Below, one piece after another: positions 1 through 8,268 of a stretch of DNA of 9,972 bases. The DNA is from Caryophanales bacterium UBA3210 (lineage in GTDB: Bacteria > Bacillota_I > Bacilli_A > RFN20 > CAG-449): contig DEWM01000082.1 of the NCBI GenBank assembly GCA_002363635.1, positions 1-9,972 of the forward strand, written 5' to 3'. The position numbers and the translations under genes were made by a program. The notes under the pieces are model-generated. The model was not told where the DNA came from. It made no database searches and worked only from the letters and a program-made list of their open reading frames with translations. Position 1 is the stretch's first letter. The number at the start of each line of letters is the position of its first letter.

Positions 1-1119
1 GCTACTATCGATTGCATGAATAAACTAGGCGCAAATATAAAAAAAGATGGAGATAATTTATTAATTGAAGGGATAAAATCATTTAATAAAGTTGACCAAG
101 TTGAATTAGATGCAACTGAATCCGGCTCAACATTACGCTTTCTTTTACCAGTTGCAAGTTTGCTTGCAAATAAAGTTATCTTTAAAGGAAGTAAAAAATT
201 GTTATCTAGACCATTAGATGTCTATCAAGATATCTATTTAGATAATATGAAAATTAATTTAGATTATGTTGAATTAACTTCATCTTTAGAAAAAAGTGAA
301 TATGAAGTAAGAGGAGATATCTCTTCTCAATTTATTTCAGGATTATTATTTGCCTCTACTTTAATGAATAAAAAAATCACAATTAAAATCGTTAATAAAT
401 TTGAATCTAAATCATATGTATTAATGACTTTAAAAACGTTAAATGAATATGGAGTAAATTACTCTTTTGATGAAATAAATAATGTCATTGTTATTGAACC
501 AACTCTAGGATGCAAGGCTACAAATAAAAAAGTAGAAGGAGATTGTTCTCAACTAGCATTTTTAGGAGCGTTAGGTCTAATTAATAATGATGTCTTAGTA
601 GAAGGTATACCAAGTAATACCTTACAAGGTGATAAGAAAATCATCGATTTTTATAAAGAGATAGGTGGAGAAGTAGTTCAAGTTAATGAAGAAGCATATT
701 TATTCTGTAAATCAGAATTAAAAGGCGGAACTATTGATATTGAAGATACTCCAGATTTAGGCCCTATATTAATTGCCTTAGGTTCTTTATGTGAAGATGG
801 TCTAACATTACTAAATACTCGTAGATTAAAGATTAAAGAATCTGATAGAGTACTAGCAATGAAAGAAGAACTAAAAAAATATGGAATAGAAATTCTTGAT
901 GAAGAAAATAAAGTTTTAATTAAAAAACAAGAATTAAAAAATCCTCTAGAAGAAATAAATCCACATAATGATCATAGAATTTTAATGAGTTTAAGTGTTC
1001 TTTCCACATTATTAGAAGAAACTACATTTATTAATAAAGAATGCGTAAATAAATCTTATCCAGGATTCTTTGTTGATTTAAAGAATTTAGGAGTTAAGGA
1101 GGAAGAAATAAATGATTAA
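1..1119 (+). CDS. aroA: 3-phosphoshikimate 1-carboxyvinyltransferase (EPSP synthase), 5'-truncated by the window edge
   Basis: The enzyme joins shikimate-3-phosphate and phosphoenolpyruvate to give EPSP, the sixth step of the cytosolic shikimate pathway to chorismate. The reading frame is already open at base 1 and reads ATIDC before the first ATG at 16. That ATG is therefore internal, and the gene begins upstream. About 50 N-terminal residues, including the usual K-S-x-S-x-R substrate loop, lie outside the window. Counting from the ATG at 16, visible family motifs are ESGSTLRFL (about residues 35-43), GDCSQLAFLGAL (the GDxS-type block), DTPDLGPILIALGSL, RLKIKESDR and NDHRILMSL near the C-terminus. 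The last two are the classic KESDR and DHR blocks. The gene ends with TAA and overlaps the next start by 8 bases (ATGATTAA), so aroA and tyrA are translationally coupled. Identification is firm; only the start is unknown. Confidence 0.96.
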   Translation, partial: ATIDCMNKLGANIKKDGDNLLIEGIKSFNKVDQVELDATESGSTLRFLLPVASLLANKVIFKGSKKLLSRPLDVYQDIYLDNMKINLDYVELTSSLEKSEYEVRGDISSQFISGLLFASTLMNKKITIKIVNKFESKSYVLMTLKTLNEYGVNYSFDEINNVIVIEPTLGCKATNKKVEGDCSQLAFLGALGLINNDVLVEGIPSNTLQGDKKIIDFYKEIGGEVVQVNEEAYLFCKSELKGGTIDIEDTPDLGPILIALGSLCEDGLTLLNTRRLKIKESDRVLAMKEELKKYGIEILDEENKVLIKKQELKNPLEEINPHNDHRILMSLSVLSTLLEETTFINKECVNKSYPGFFVDLKNLGVKEEEIND

Positions 1120-1957
1120 TAAAGAACAAATTTTTTTAATTGTTGGTCTAGGTTTAATGGGTGGATCATATGCAGAAAAGCTCACCGAACAAGGCTATAA
1201 AGTTTACGCATTAAATAGACACGAAGAAGCTATTACAATTGGTAAACAAAGAAAAATCATTTTAAACCAAGATGAAGATAGAGAAACATTAATAAAAAAT
1301 GCAGATTATATAATTCTTGGTTTAATTCCTTCAATGTGTCCAGTCTGGGTAAAAGAAAATAAGCACTTATTAAAAAAAGGTGCCTTTATTACTGATATGA
1401 TGGGTGTAAAAGATGGACTTGTATATGAAATTCAAGAATCATTAGTAGATAACGAATTTATTTCAATGCACCCAATGACAGGTAAAGAATTAAGTGGTGT
1501 AACTTATTCTTCATCAAACATCTTTAATTCCTCAAATATGATTATTGTTCCAACTGAAAACAATACAGAAAAAGGAAAAGAATTCGCATATGATTTAGCA
1601 CATATTTTATGTGTTAAAAATATCAATGAATTAAGTCCACTTAAACATGATGAAATTGTAGGATACGTATCACATTTATCTCACGTAATTTCTGTTTGTT
1701 TAATGAATTGTTATTCTTCAGAAGACCTTGCTAAATATGCAGGTACTGCATTTAGAGATATCACTCGAATTGCAAATATTAATGAAAATATTTGGAGTGA
1801 GTTATTCATCAAAAACAAAAATGCATTAATTCCTTTAATTGAGGCATATCAAAAAGAATTAGAAGAAATGAAAGAACTAATTCAAAAAGGTGATGAAAAA
1901 AAATTAAAGAAAGTATTAGTTAATTCCGCGAATAGAAGAAAGAAGTTAAATTCATAA
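1112..1957 (+). CDS. tyrA: prephenate dehydrogenase
   Basis: It catalyses oxidative decarboxylation of prephenate to 4-hydroxyphenylpyruvate with NAD(P)+, the committed step to tyrosine. The 281-residue protein opens with a Rossmann dinucleotide loop, GLGLMGGS (G12, G14, G17). It then shows the HPMTGKE block (H120), H179-D180, the SHLSH motif (S187-H191) and FRDITRIA (about residues 214-221), all usual for the TyrA dehydrogenase family. Length matches the short form without a C-terminal ACT regulatory domain and without a fused chorismate mutase, so feedback control by tyrosine through ACT is not expected. AAGGAGG at 1096-1102, nine bases before the ATG, fixes the start inside the end of aroA. 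The pairing with aroA supports an aromatic amino acid role. Confidence 0.95.
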   Translation: MINKEQIFLIVGLGLMGGSYAEKLTEQGYKVYALNRHEEAITIGKQRKIILNQDEDRETLIKNADYIILGLIPSMCPVWVKENKHLLKKGAFITDMMGVKDGLVYEIQESLVDNEFISMHPMTGKELSGVTYSSSNIFNSSNMIIVPTENNTEKGKEFAYDLAHILCVKNINELSPLKHDEIVGYVSHLSHVISVCLMNCYSSEDLAKYAGTAFRDITRIANINENIWSELFIKNKNALIPLIEAYQKELEEMKELIQKGDEKKLKKVLVNSANRRKKLNS

Positions 1958-1958
1958 A

Positions 1959-2381
1959 ATGAAAGTTATTTTGACAAACATGGTGATGGTTTATAAAGAT
2001 GATGGTTCATTCTTAGTTCAAAATAGAATTAAGAACGATTGGCCAGGTATTAATTTTCCTGGTGGACACATCGAAAAAAATGAAACTATGGAAGAAAGTG
2101 CCTTTAGAGAAATTAAAGAAGAAACAGGGTTAATTCTAGATGAAGTAGTTTGCTGTGGCTCTTATTCTTGGCTTGACTTTGAAAACAATAAACATCACTT
2201 ATGTATTTTATATCGTACCAATAAATTTCATGGAGAACTTGTATCTAGTAATGAAGGAGAAGTTTTCTTTATTAAAGAAAATGACTTAAATAAGTATCAA
2301 TTGTCGTTAGACTTTGATAAGATACTCAAGATATGTATGAAAGGAGTTATCGATGGAACTTTTATCGCCAGCAGGAAATAA
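1959..2381 (+). CDS. Nudix (MutT-like) hydrolase
   Basis: This is a 140-residue single-domain Nudix pyrophosphohydrolase. The full Nudix box is visible at residues 36-58: G36, five residues, E42, seven residues, then R50-E51-I-K-E54-E55-T-G57-L58. The acidic residues bind Mg2+ and the family cleaves nucleoside diphosphates linked to another moiety. The preceding WPGINFPGGHIE segment resembles the 8-oxo-dGTP diphosphatase/MutT subgroup, but the substrate cannot be fixed from sequence. The ATG follows the tyrA stop by one base, and only a weak purine stretch (GAAGAAAGAAG) precedes it, so translation probably relies on coupling with tyrA. Its last 29 bases overlap the start of the U32 gene in another frame. 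It may clean the nucleotide pool or act on a metabolite of the operon; no evidence separates these. Confidence 0.9.
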   Translation: MKVILTNMVMVYKDDGSFLVQNRIKNDWPGINFPGGHIEKNETMEESAFREIKEETGLILDEVVCCGSYSWLDFENNKHHLCILYRTNKFHGELVSSNEGEVFFIKENDLNKYQLSLDFDKILKICMKGVIDGTFIASRK

Positions 2382-4608
2382 AGAAGCCTTTATTGCCGCA
2401 ATCAACGGGGGAGCAAATGCAGTTTATTTTGGAGGTAAACTCTTTTCAGCACGTGCAAGTGCGTCAAATTTCACTAACGAAGAGATTATTGAAATGATTA
2501 AATATGCTCATATTCGTGATGTAAGAGTTTATGTTACAGTAAACACATTATTATTCGAAGATGAAATTGAAAAAGCATATGAATTCTGTAAATTCTTATA
2601 TGAAAATGATGTCGATGGTATCTTAATTCAAGATTTAGGTTTAGCACATTTATTACATACTCGAATTCCTGATTTAACAATACATGCATCAACTCAGTTA
2701 AATACGCACAATTTAATTGAAGCAAAATCATTAATTAATTTAGGATTTAAGAGAATTGTTTTAGCAAGAGAAGTACCTTTAGAAGAAGCAAAGAAAATTA
2801 AAGCATTAGGTGTTGAAGTAGAAATCTTTGTTCAAGGTGCACTCTGCGTATCATATTCTGGCAACTGCTTTATGTCTTCTTTTATTGGAGGAAGATCTGG
2901 CAATAGGGGAAGATGCGCTCAACCATGTAGAACAAAGATGGATGTCGTTTCTTCAAAAGATAGAGTAGGCGACTACGCTATTTCTACAAAAGATTTAATG
3001 ACTATTGATTACATTAATGAATTTAAAAAAGCAGGAATGGATTCATTAAAAATCGAAGGAAGATTAAAAAGAGAAGAATACGTATATGCTGTTACTAATA
3101 TGTATCGAAAAGTAATTGATAATACTGAAGATAATTTAGATGCAGATAAGATGGTTGTAAAAACATTATTTAATCGTGATTTTACAAAAGGTTATTTGAT
3201 GAATGAAAGCAAAGTAAATTTATTAAATCAAAAGACATCTTCACATATCGGTACTCCACTTGGAAAAGTCTTATATACAAAAGGTAATTTTATCTACGTT
3301 GAACTATATCAAGATATGAATCAGGGAGACGGAATTAAATTCTTAAATGATAAATTAGAAGGGATGTTAGTAACTAGAATGTCGGTAGGTAGAGACATCG
3401 TTACACATGCTTCTAAAGGTCAGATTGTTTCATTTGCACGTAACGATTTAAGAATTGCTAATGGTACTTTAGTAAACAAAACAACATCTACTAAAGAAAT
3501 TAAAGAATTAGGTAAAGAAATGTTAGAACCTAGACTCTTACCTATTTCAGTTATTGTTAATGCTTCAGTAGGTAATAAATTAGAAGTAATCTTTAAAGAT
3601 AACAGAGGTAATGAAGGAAAAGCTTATTCACAAATTGATATAGAAGAAGCTTCATCTTCACCTGCAACAAATGAAAAAGTTTTAAAGAACATTAATAAGA
3701 TGGATACTCATCCATATTATTTAGATTCTTCAAATATTAATTTAGAAGGAAACTTATTTATTCCAGTATCAGTTTTAAATGAAGTAAGAAGAAATGCTTT
3801 AGATTTACTAGATAAAGCTAGAGAGAATTTAAATCATTATTCTGGAGTAATTGTTGACTACGATAATAAAGATTTTAAATTCACTAAACAAGATGAGTTA
3901 TTAGTAAAATGTGAAACTGATGAACAGTATGAAACATTAAAAAACTTAAATTTAAAATTATACTCAATTGAGAAATTGAATAAAGAGAATACATTCTTAG
4001 ATAGAATTAATCATGACGATGATAAAAAAGCAAAAGGAAACCAAATTACTTCTTATTATAAAGAAGTAGAAGAAGGCAATATCATTGCCAGTGCCTACGC
4101 TCATATAACAAATTCATACACAATGGATTTATATTATGAAAAAGGCTACAAAGCTTTAATCTTGTCATTAGAAGCATCAAAAAGACAAATTAATTTAATG
4201 ATCAAAGGATTTGAAAGACGTCACGGATATTTACCAAATGTTGGTATGTATATTTATGGTCGACCAGATTATATGATTATGAAATCATGTCCAATCGCTT
4301 CTTCACATGGAATGAAGAAAGATCATTGTAATTTATGTAAACATGATCGTTATTATTTAAATGATAGAGTAAATGCTTCTTTCCCATTAGTAACTGACGA
4401 TAAATGCCAAGTTAGAGTATTGGGAGACAAGACTATTTGCTTATTTAATAAGATTGATGAAATTAAGAATTTAGGTATTTCTTTCTTCTATATTGATATC
4501 ACTATAGAAAAGGAAGAAGAACTTGATGACATTATTATGTCATATCGTTCAGAGGAAGGAATGAAAGAAAAAGATTATTATGGACATTATCTTTTTGAAA
4601 TAGAATAG
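2353..4608 (+). CDS. U32 family protein, long RlhA-type (predicted RNA hydroxylation factor, formerly 'peptidase U32')
   Basis: The family was first named for collagenase-like peptidases. Studied members (E. coli RlhA and TrhP, B. subtilis TrhP1/TrhP2) are needed for prephenate-dependent C5 hydroxylation of 23S rRNA or tRNA uridine/cytidine. The 751-residue protein begins with MELLSPAGN and GANAVYFGG. The signature block follows at about residues 157-193, EIFVQGALCVSYSGNC then IGGRSGNRGRCAQPCR, with Cys165, 172, 188 and 192 as likely Fe-S ligands. SLKIEGRLK comes near 231-239. The C-terminal third holds a second conserved block (HCNLCKHDRYYLNDR and FPLVTDDKC), as in long family members with a DUF3656-like middle region. 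AAGGAG at 2341-2346 supports the ATG at 2353. Lying next to tyrA is notable because prephenate is the hydroxylation precursor. Whether the target is rRNA or tRNA is not determined here. Confidence 0.92.
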   Translation: MELLSPAGNKEAFIAAINGGANAVYFGGKLFSARASASNFTNEEIIEMIKYAHIRDVRVYVTVNTLLFEDEIEKAYEFCKFLYENDVDGILIQDLGLAHLLHTRIPDLTIHASTQLNTHNLIEAKSLINLGFKRIVLAREVPLEEAKKIKALGVEVEIFVQGALCVSYSGNCFMSSFIGGRSGNRGRCAQPCRTKMDVVSSKDRVGDYAISTKDLMTIDYINEFKKAGMDSLKIEGRLKREEYVYAVTNMYRKVIDNTEDNLDADKMVVKTLFNRDFTKGYLMNESKVNLLNQKTSSHIGTPLGKVLYTKGNFIYVELYQDMNQGDGIKFLNDKLEGMLVTRMSVGRDIVTHASKGQIVSFARNDLRIANGTLVNKTTSTKEIKELGKEMLEPRLLPISVIVNASVGNKLEVIFKDNRGNEGKAYSQIDIEEASSSPATNEKVLKNINKMDTHPYYLDSSNINLEGNLFIPVSVLNEVRRNALDLLDKARENLNHYSGVIVDYDNKDFKFTKQDELLVKCETDEQYETLKNLNLKLYSIEKLNKENTFLDRINHDDDKKAKGNQITSYYKEVEEGNIIASAYAHITNSYTMDLYYEKGYKALILSLEASKRQINLMIKGFERRHGYLPNVGMYIYGRPDYMIMKSCPIASSHGMKKDHCNLCKHDRYYLNDRVNASFPLVTDDKCQVRVLGDKTICLFNKIDEIKNLGISFFYIDITIEKEEELDDIIMSYRSEEGMKEKDYYGHYLFEIE

Positions 4609-4615
4609 GAGTAAT

Positions 4616-5227
4616 ATGAACCGTTATTTAGAAAATTTTGTAAATTTATTTTCTGAGGATGATGCTACAGTCATTAAAGCAGTCCAAGAGAAAAAAGATT
4701 GGATGTTTAGAAAATTATATTTAAAAGTACGATTTGATAAAGTTGATGATGAAAAGATTCCTTATCCAGAAATCTTTGCAGCAATGGATAATGCATTACA
4801 TTTTGAAACACTCAAAGGAACAAGCAAAGTAATTAAATCATTTAATGAATCATTTAGATTTAAAACATTATCAGAACAAATCAAATTAGAAAAAGATTCA
4901 TTCTTAATTGAATTAAATATGAATGCTTTAGATGATAAAGCATATCGTGATTTACTTGGCAATTTTTACCCATGTATGCCTATTGAAGAACTAGAAATCG
5001 TAAATGATGGTTCAGTTTTAAATTTATTAAAGCTCCCAATGATAGGAAGTTATGGAGATTGGGTTTTAATCTTAGGAAAAGACCAATTAATTAGAGATAA
5101 TTATTATTTCCCATACTTTAAAAAAGTTATTTACGACAAAGCTCTATTAAACGAAGAAGAAATTGCTACTATTAAAGAAATAGCAGAAAATCATAATTTA
5201 CCAATTGAAGAAAAACAAAGTAATTAA
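4616..5227 (+). CDS. conserved-context hypothetical protein, 203 residues
   Basis: I do not recognise this protein. It is soluble, with no signal peptide or membrane segment, and rich in charged residues. Predicted character is mixed alpha/beta: helices near residues 3-27 and 182-193, and a hydrophobic beta-like stretch WVLILG at 149-154. It has only one Cys (C120) and no metal cluster, Walker motif or obvious catalytic signature. AGGAG at 4607-4611 overlaps the TAG stop of the U32 gene and sits four bases before the ATG, so it is clearly co-translated with that gene. Codon use resembles its neighbours, with no sign of transfer. A role linked to the U32 protein or to the DUF5677-like protein downstream is possible from position alone. 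Confidence 0.8.
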   Translation: MNRYLENFVNLFSEDDATVIKAVQEKKDWMFRKLYLKVRFDKVDDEKIPYPEIFAAMDNALHFETLKGTSKVIKSFNESFRFKTLSEQIKLEKDSFLIELNMNALDDKAYRDLLGNFYPCMPIEELEIVNDGSVLNLLKLPMIGSYGDWVLILGKDQLIRDNYYFPYFKKVIYDKALLNEEEIATIKEIAENHNLPIEEKQSN

Positions 5228-5251
5228 TTACTTGTAATAAGGAGGGATAAA

Positions 5252-6391
5252 ATGGAAAATAAAGAAATATTTGAAATTTTATTTAAGCAAAGAAAACTAT
5301 CTGATATCTATAAAGAATCATTATGTGAAATCTTTACTGGGGTAATAGAAGAATTAACAAAGAAAGTTGAAATTGCGGATATTGCAGATTTTGCAATTAA
5401 TCCATCAATTATTTTTAATTATGTCGTTGAAGAAACAGCTTATAATCTTCAATTAATTAAAAAAGAAGATCATGTCCCATTTATCTCAAGCCCTTCTTAT
5501 ATCGTCTCAGAAACTAGAATTATTTCTGATAAAATCTTTCTAAATGAATTACTTGGAAGTGAACATCCAACTTTAGTAAGTAGATTCTCTCCATTAGTTA
5601 CAACTTTTGACTTTATGGCGAATTATATTTTAAATACCTTTAATCGTCTAAATAAAAAAGGAACACAAGAAAGAGCTCTCCTTCTTGATATTATGAAAAA
5701 AGGATTTGTTATGAGTAAAACTATTATTAGTTTGCTTGTACAAGGTGCAAATACAGAAGCTTTCTCTACATGGAGAACCCTCCACGAAGTAGAATGTATT
5801 GCAAAAATCTTATATGAAAATCCATATTTAACTTCAACATATATCCGTCATATGGAATACGCTCAATATTATCGTAATGAAGAAGCAGATTCTTCCATAG
5901 TTGAAGCAAAAATAAATGAAGTTCATGAACTCATGAAACCATATAATTTAAAGAGCAAAGATACTAAAAAATATATTGAATATGGATGGTTATATTCATA
6001 TAAAGATGTACTAGAAAAATTCCCTGAATTTAGACCAAATTTTAGAAAAGGAATCGAATTAGTTTCAGGTTTATCATCATATTCAAAAATTTATGAAATG
6101 TCTTCAGAACTTGCCCATTCTTCTCCAATGTTAATTTATTCAAATCCGGATTACTTCAAATCATTAACATTATTATGCTTATACGATACCTTTTTTAGGT
6201 TAGAAAATATCTTTAATAACATTATGAAGAATGAAAGTGAAATTGATTATCTTTCATATGCAAAAGTAAGAGAAAATGCATTAATGGAAATGAATAAAAA
6301 TATTCAAATTGAAAGAGTGCAATTCAATCAGAAATATAAAAGAAAATATCCGTCCAAACCACAATCAGAAGAAGAAAAAGATTCGGAATAA
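5252..6391 (+). CDS. DUF5677-like helical protein
   Basis: The 379-residue protein is strongly alpha-helical, has no signal peptide or membrane span, and ends in a charged, Lys/Glu-rich tail (about residues 355-379). The central part resembles the DUF5677 family. It has a hydrophobic helix with GANTEAFSTWRTLHE (about residues 165-179, with R175 and E179) followed later by MSSELAHSS (about 283-291, with S284 and H289), the Arg/Glu and Ser/His spacing typical of that family. The family has no established biochemical function and is often found near defence or mobile genes, but here the neighbours are housekeeping. AAGGAGG at 5239-5245, seven bases before the ATG and 24 bases after the previous stop, gives a strong start. 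Its stop codon lies inside the loop of the terminator that closes the operon. The family assignment rests on remembered motif patterns. Confidence 0.75.
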   Translation: MENKEIFEILFKQRKLSDIYKESLCEIFTGVIEELTKKVEIADIADFAINPSIIFNYVVEETAYNLQLIKKEDHVPFISSPSYIVSETRIISDKIFLNELLGSEHPTLVSRFSPLVTTFDFMANYILNTFNRLNKKGTQERALLLDIMKKGFVMSKTIISLLVQGANTEAFSTWRTLHEVECIAKILYENPYLTSTYIRHMEYAQYYRNEEADSSIVEAKINEVHELMKPYNLKSKDTKKYIEYGWLYSYKDVLEKFPEFRPNFRKGIELVSGLSSYSKIYEMSSELAHSSPMLIYSNPDYFKSLTLLCLYDTFFRLENIFNNIMKNESEIDYLSYAKVRENALMEMNKNIQIERVQFNQKYKRKYPSKPQSEEEKDSE

Positions 6392-6405
6392 ACCGAATCT
6401 TTTTT
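6375..6405. terminator. bidirectional intrinsic terminator between convergent units
   Basis: AAAAAGATTCGG (6375-6386) pairs with CCGAATCTTTTT (6393-6404) around a six-base loop that contains the end of the stop codon TAA at 6389-6391. On the plus strand a T-run closes it for the aroA operon. On the minus strand the complementary A-run gives a T-run of similar length, so it can also stop the nucleoside kinase transcript that ends at 6417. Confidence 0.93.
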
Positions 6406-6416
6406 GTTAAGTCAAA

Positions 6417-8078
6417 CTATACGTCTTGGAAACAAGAACCGCCGATAAATTCTCTAATAATAGAGTTATTTGGAATCCATTTATCATCCATATCGACAAA
6501 GTATTTTAATGATCTAATTAATCTTTCTGCAACAGGGAAGTAATCAGAATCAATTGAGATTTGTTTTAATAAAGGTAAAGCATATTTCTTTAAAACACAT
6601 AATTCATATGCTTGTAATGAGTTAAATACGTAATCAGCATTTTCTTGTGTTTTATAAATCCACTTGAATTCGCCACGTCTAACATCTTTCCACATAGAAA
6701 TTGTTTCTTCAGCAGAAGCATTTCTAAATTTAAAGTCACGAACGATTCTTCTCATAAGTCTTAAGTCAGTAAGAGAAATAGGGTTGTGATTATCTAAGTT
6801 GATTTGAGCTTGTGGGGCAATGAAAATCTTAAATTTTTGAGATCTAGCAATAGATGAAGTTAATTTTTCATTTAATGCGTGAATACCTTCAATAATTAAT
6901 GGTTGATCATCAGATAATTTTAATGTTCTACCTTTAACTTGTTTACCAAGTTTGAAATCATATTTTGGTAAAGTGACTTCTTCGCCATTAATTAAATCAC
7001 ACATATTTTGGTTGAATAATTCTACATCTAAAGCTTCTAAACATTCTAAGTCTGGTTTACCATCTTCGTTAAGAGGTACTTGGCTCTTTGGTAGATAGTA
7101 ATCATCAATAGAAATACGAATTGGTCTTAAGCCAAGAGACATTAATTCAACTCTTAATCTATTAGCAAATGTAGTTTTACCAGATGAAGAAGGACCTGCA
7201 ATACAAATTAATTTAATTTGGTCAGCATTTTCTTTAATCTTGTTGCCAACTTCTGCAAGCATATTGTTGTGATGTTGTTCACACATATTGATAAAATCAA
7301 TAGGTCCATCATCTTCAACATGTTTATTGATTGAAGCGATTGTATCAGCTTTAACCATCTTTGCCCATTTATATGAAGCTCTTAAAGTATCTGCGAAAAC
7401 TTTGTCATCTTCAAATGCAGGGATTTTACCTTTTTCTTCGCTTCTAGGATATTGAATGATAATACCGTGTCCATAAAGAGTAATCTTGTAATCTTTAATG
7501 TGTCCAGTTGATGGTACCATGACACCATACATATAATCTAAATATCCATCACAGTCATATAAGTGAACTGTTTTTTCAGGACGATATTTTAAAATATCAA
7601 TTTTATCTTGTTGACCTCTTTCTTTATAAATCTTCTTTGCTTCATCATTAGGAACAACTTTCTTTACAAGAGGAAAGTCAGCTTGAACGATAGAATCAAT
7701 ATGCTGTTTTAAAATCTTAGTTTCTGAAGCATTGAAATATCTAGGCTGTTTACCTTTTTCAGTTACGATAGTTAAATAGATAGAACGAGAAACGTTATAT
7801 GAGAATTTAACGTGATACTTAGGGAATGCTCTATGTGCTGCCATAGCAACAATATATCTAAGTGATCTTTCATAAATTTTAATAGAATTATAATCTGTAG
7901 TATCGAGTAGATCTACTTGTGCATCATAAAATACTTCGTAGTTTAAATCACGAACGTGGTTGTTAACCGTTGCGCAGATGTAACGGTGCTGATCTCCTTC
8001 AATAAGATCAAGTAGTTTGACTTTTTTTTCGAAATGGAGTTCTTTATCTCCAATTTTCAAAGTGAATGGGTTTGACAT
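6417..8078 (-). CDS. nucleoside (uridine) kinase with N-terminal ThrRS-like TGS/editing-type region
   Basis: The C-terminal half is a P-loop kinase of the uridine kinase/phosphoribulokinase group. It has Walker A GPSSSGKTT (residues 295-303), RISIDDYY (321-328, with the DD pair), LPKYDF near 370-375 and IIEGIHALN near 395-403, and is expected to phosphorylate uridine/cytidine with NTP in pyrimidine salvage. The N-terminal half (about 1-250) resembles the TGS plus second additional domain of threonyl-tRNA synthetase, a fusion known in Bacillota 'nucleoside kinase' proteins of about 550 residues. The paired HxxxH editing motif of ThrRS is not evident (only AHRAFP at about 81-86), so editing activity is doubtful. 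The start at 8078 gives 553 residues and has AAGGAGG six bases upstream. A TTG six codons earlier lies across that site and is not used. It stands alone, with a promoter at 8155-8182 and a terminator at 6375-6405. Confidence 0.9.
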   Translation of the reverse strand: MSNPFTLKIGDKELHFEKKVKLLDLIEGDQHRYICATVNNHVRDLNYEVFYDAQVDLLDTTDYNSIKIYERSLRYIVAMAAHRAFPKYHVKFSYNVSRSIYLTIVTEKGKQPRYFNASETKILKQHIDSIVQADFPLVKKVVPNDEAKKIYKERGQQDKIDILKYRPEKTVHLYDCDGYLDYMYGVMVPSTGHIKDYKITLYGHGIIIQYPRSEEKGKIPAFEDDKVFADTLRASYKWAKMVKADTIASINKHVEDDGPIDFINMCEQHHNNMLAEVGNKIKENADQIKLICIAGPSSSGKTTFANRLRVELMSLGLRPIRISIDDYYLPKSQVPLNEDGKPDLECLEALDVELFNQNMCDLINGEEVTLPKYDFKLGKQVKGRTLKLSDDQPLIIEGIHALNEKLTSSIARSQKFKIFIAPQAQINLDNHNPISLTDLRLMRRIVRDFKFRNASAEETISMWKDVRRGEFKWIYKTQENADYVFNSLQAYELCVLKKYALPLLKQISIDSDYFPVAERLIRSLKYFVDMDDKWIPNNSIIREFIGGSCFQDV

Positions 8079-8084
8079 AATTTT

Positions 8085-8091
8085 CCTCCTT
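8085..8091 (-). promoter_or_regulatory. ribosome binding site fixing the nucleoside kinase start
   Basis: On the minus strand AAGGAGG stands six bases before the ATG at 8078. A longer reading from TTG at 8096 would translate through this Shine-Dalgarno sequence (Leu-Arg-Arg-Lys), so the ATG is the real start. Confidence 0.9.
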
Positions 8092-8154
8092 AGCAAGGAA
8101 TTAAATAGTAAGATACTTTTAATAACTTTGCAATACTCAATTTTTATTAATTAT

Positions 8155-8182
8155 ATTATATATAATTAAAAAAATATGTAAG
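8155..8182 (-). promoter_or_regulatory. predicted sigma-A promoter of the nucleoside kinase gene
   Basis: Read on the minus strand, CTTACA (8182-8177, four of six to TTGACA) is followed by a 16-base AT-rich spacer and a perfect TATAAT (8160-8155). A second TATAAT starts on the last base of the first. Transcription would begin near 8148, leaving a leader of about 70 bases. The -35 box lies inside the cre-like palindrome at 8176-8191. Confidence 0.6.
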
Positions 8183-8191
8183 CGATTACAT
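8176..8191. promoter_or_regulatory. cre-like operator (CcpA-type site)
   Basis: ATGTAAGCGATTACAT has six-base inverted arms around GCGA. It fits the relaxed catabolite-responsive element pattern WTGNAANCGNWNNCAW at every fixed position on both strands. Against the stricter TGWAARCGYTWWCW it has one mismatch on either strand. It overlaps the -35 box of the nucleoside kinase promoter, the position expected for repression. The CcpA assignment is inferred from consensus; no ccpA gene is in the window. Confidence 0.6.
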
Positions 8192-8268
8192 TATATGACA
8201 TAAGGATATTTTTTACAATAGGAAAAATATAGATAAACCATTTAATTTAAAAAATACTATATTTTTAC

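Noticed and set aside
2534..2731. Minus-strand open frame of 65 codons
   Set aside because: It lies wholly within the U32 coding region in antisense and shows no protein motif; a shadow of an AT-rich gene.
4762..4962. Minus-strand open frame of 66 codons
   Set aside because: Antisense to the 203-residue gene, with no recognisable features.
8079..8096. Six-codon extension of the nucleoside kinase from a TTG start
   Set aside because: The extension would be encoded by the Shine-Dalgarno sequence itself; the ATG at 8078 is correctly spaced from it.
8251..8265. AAAATA/TATTTT inverted repeat
   Set aside because: Short and purely A/T with a three-base loop; expected often in sequence of this composition.
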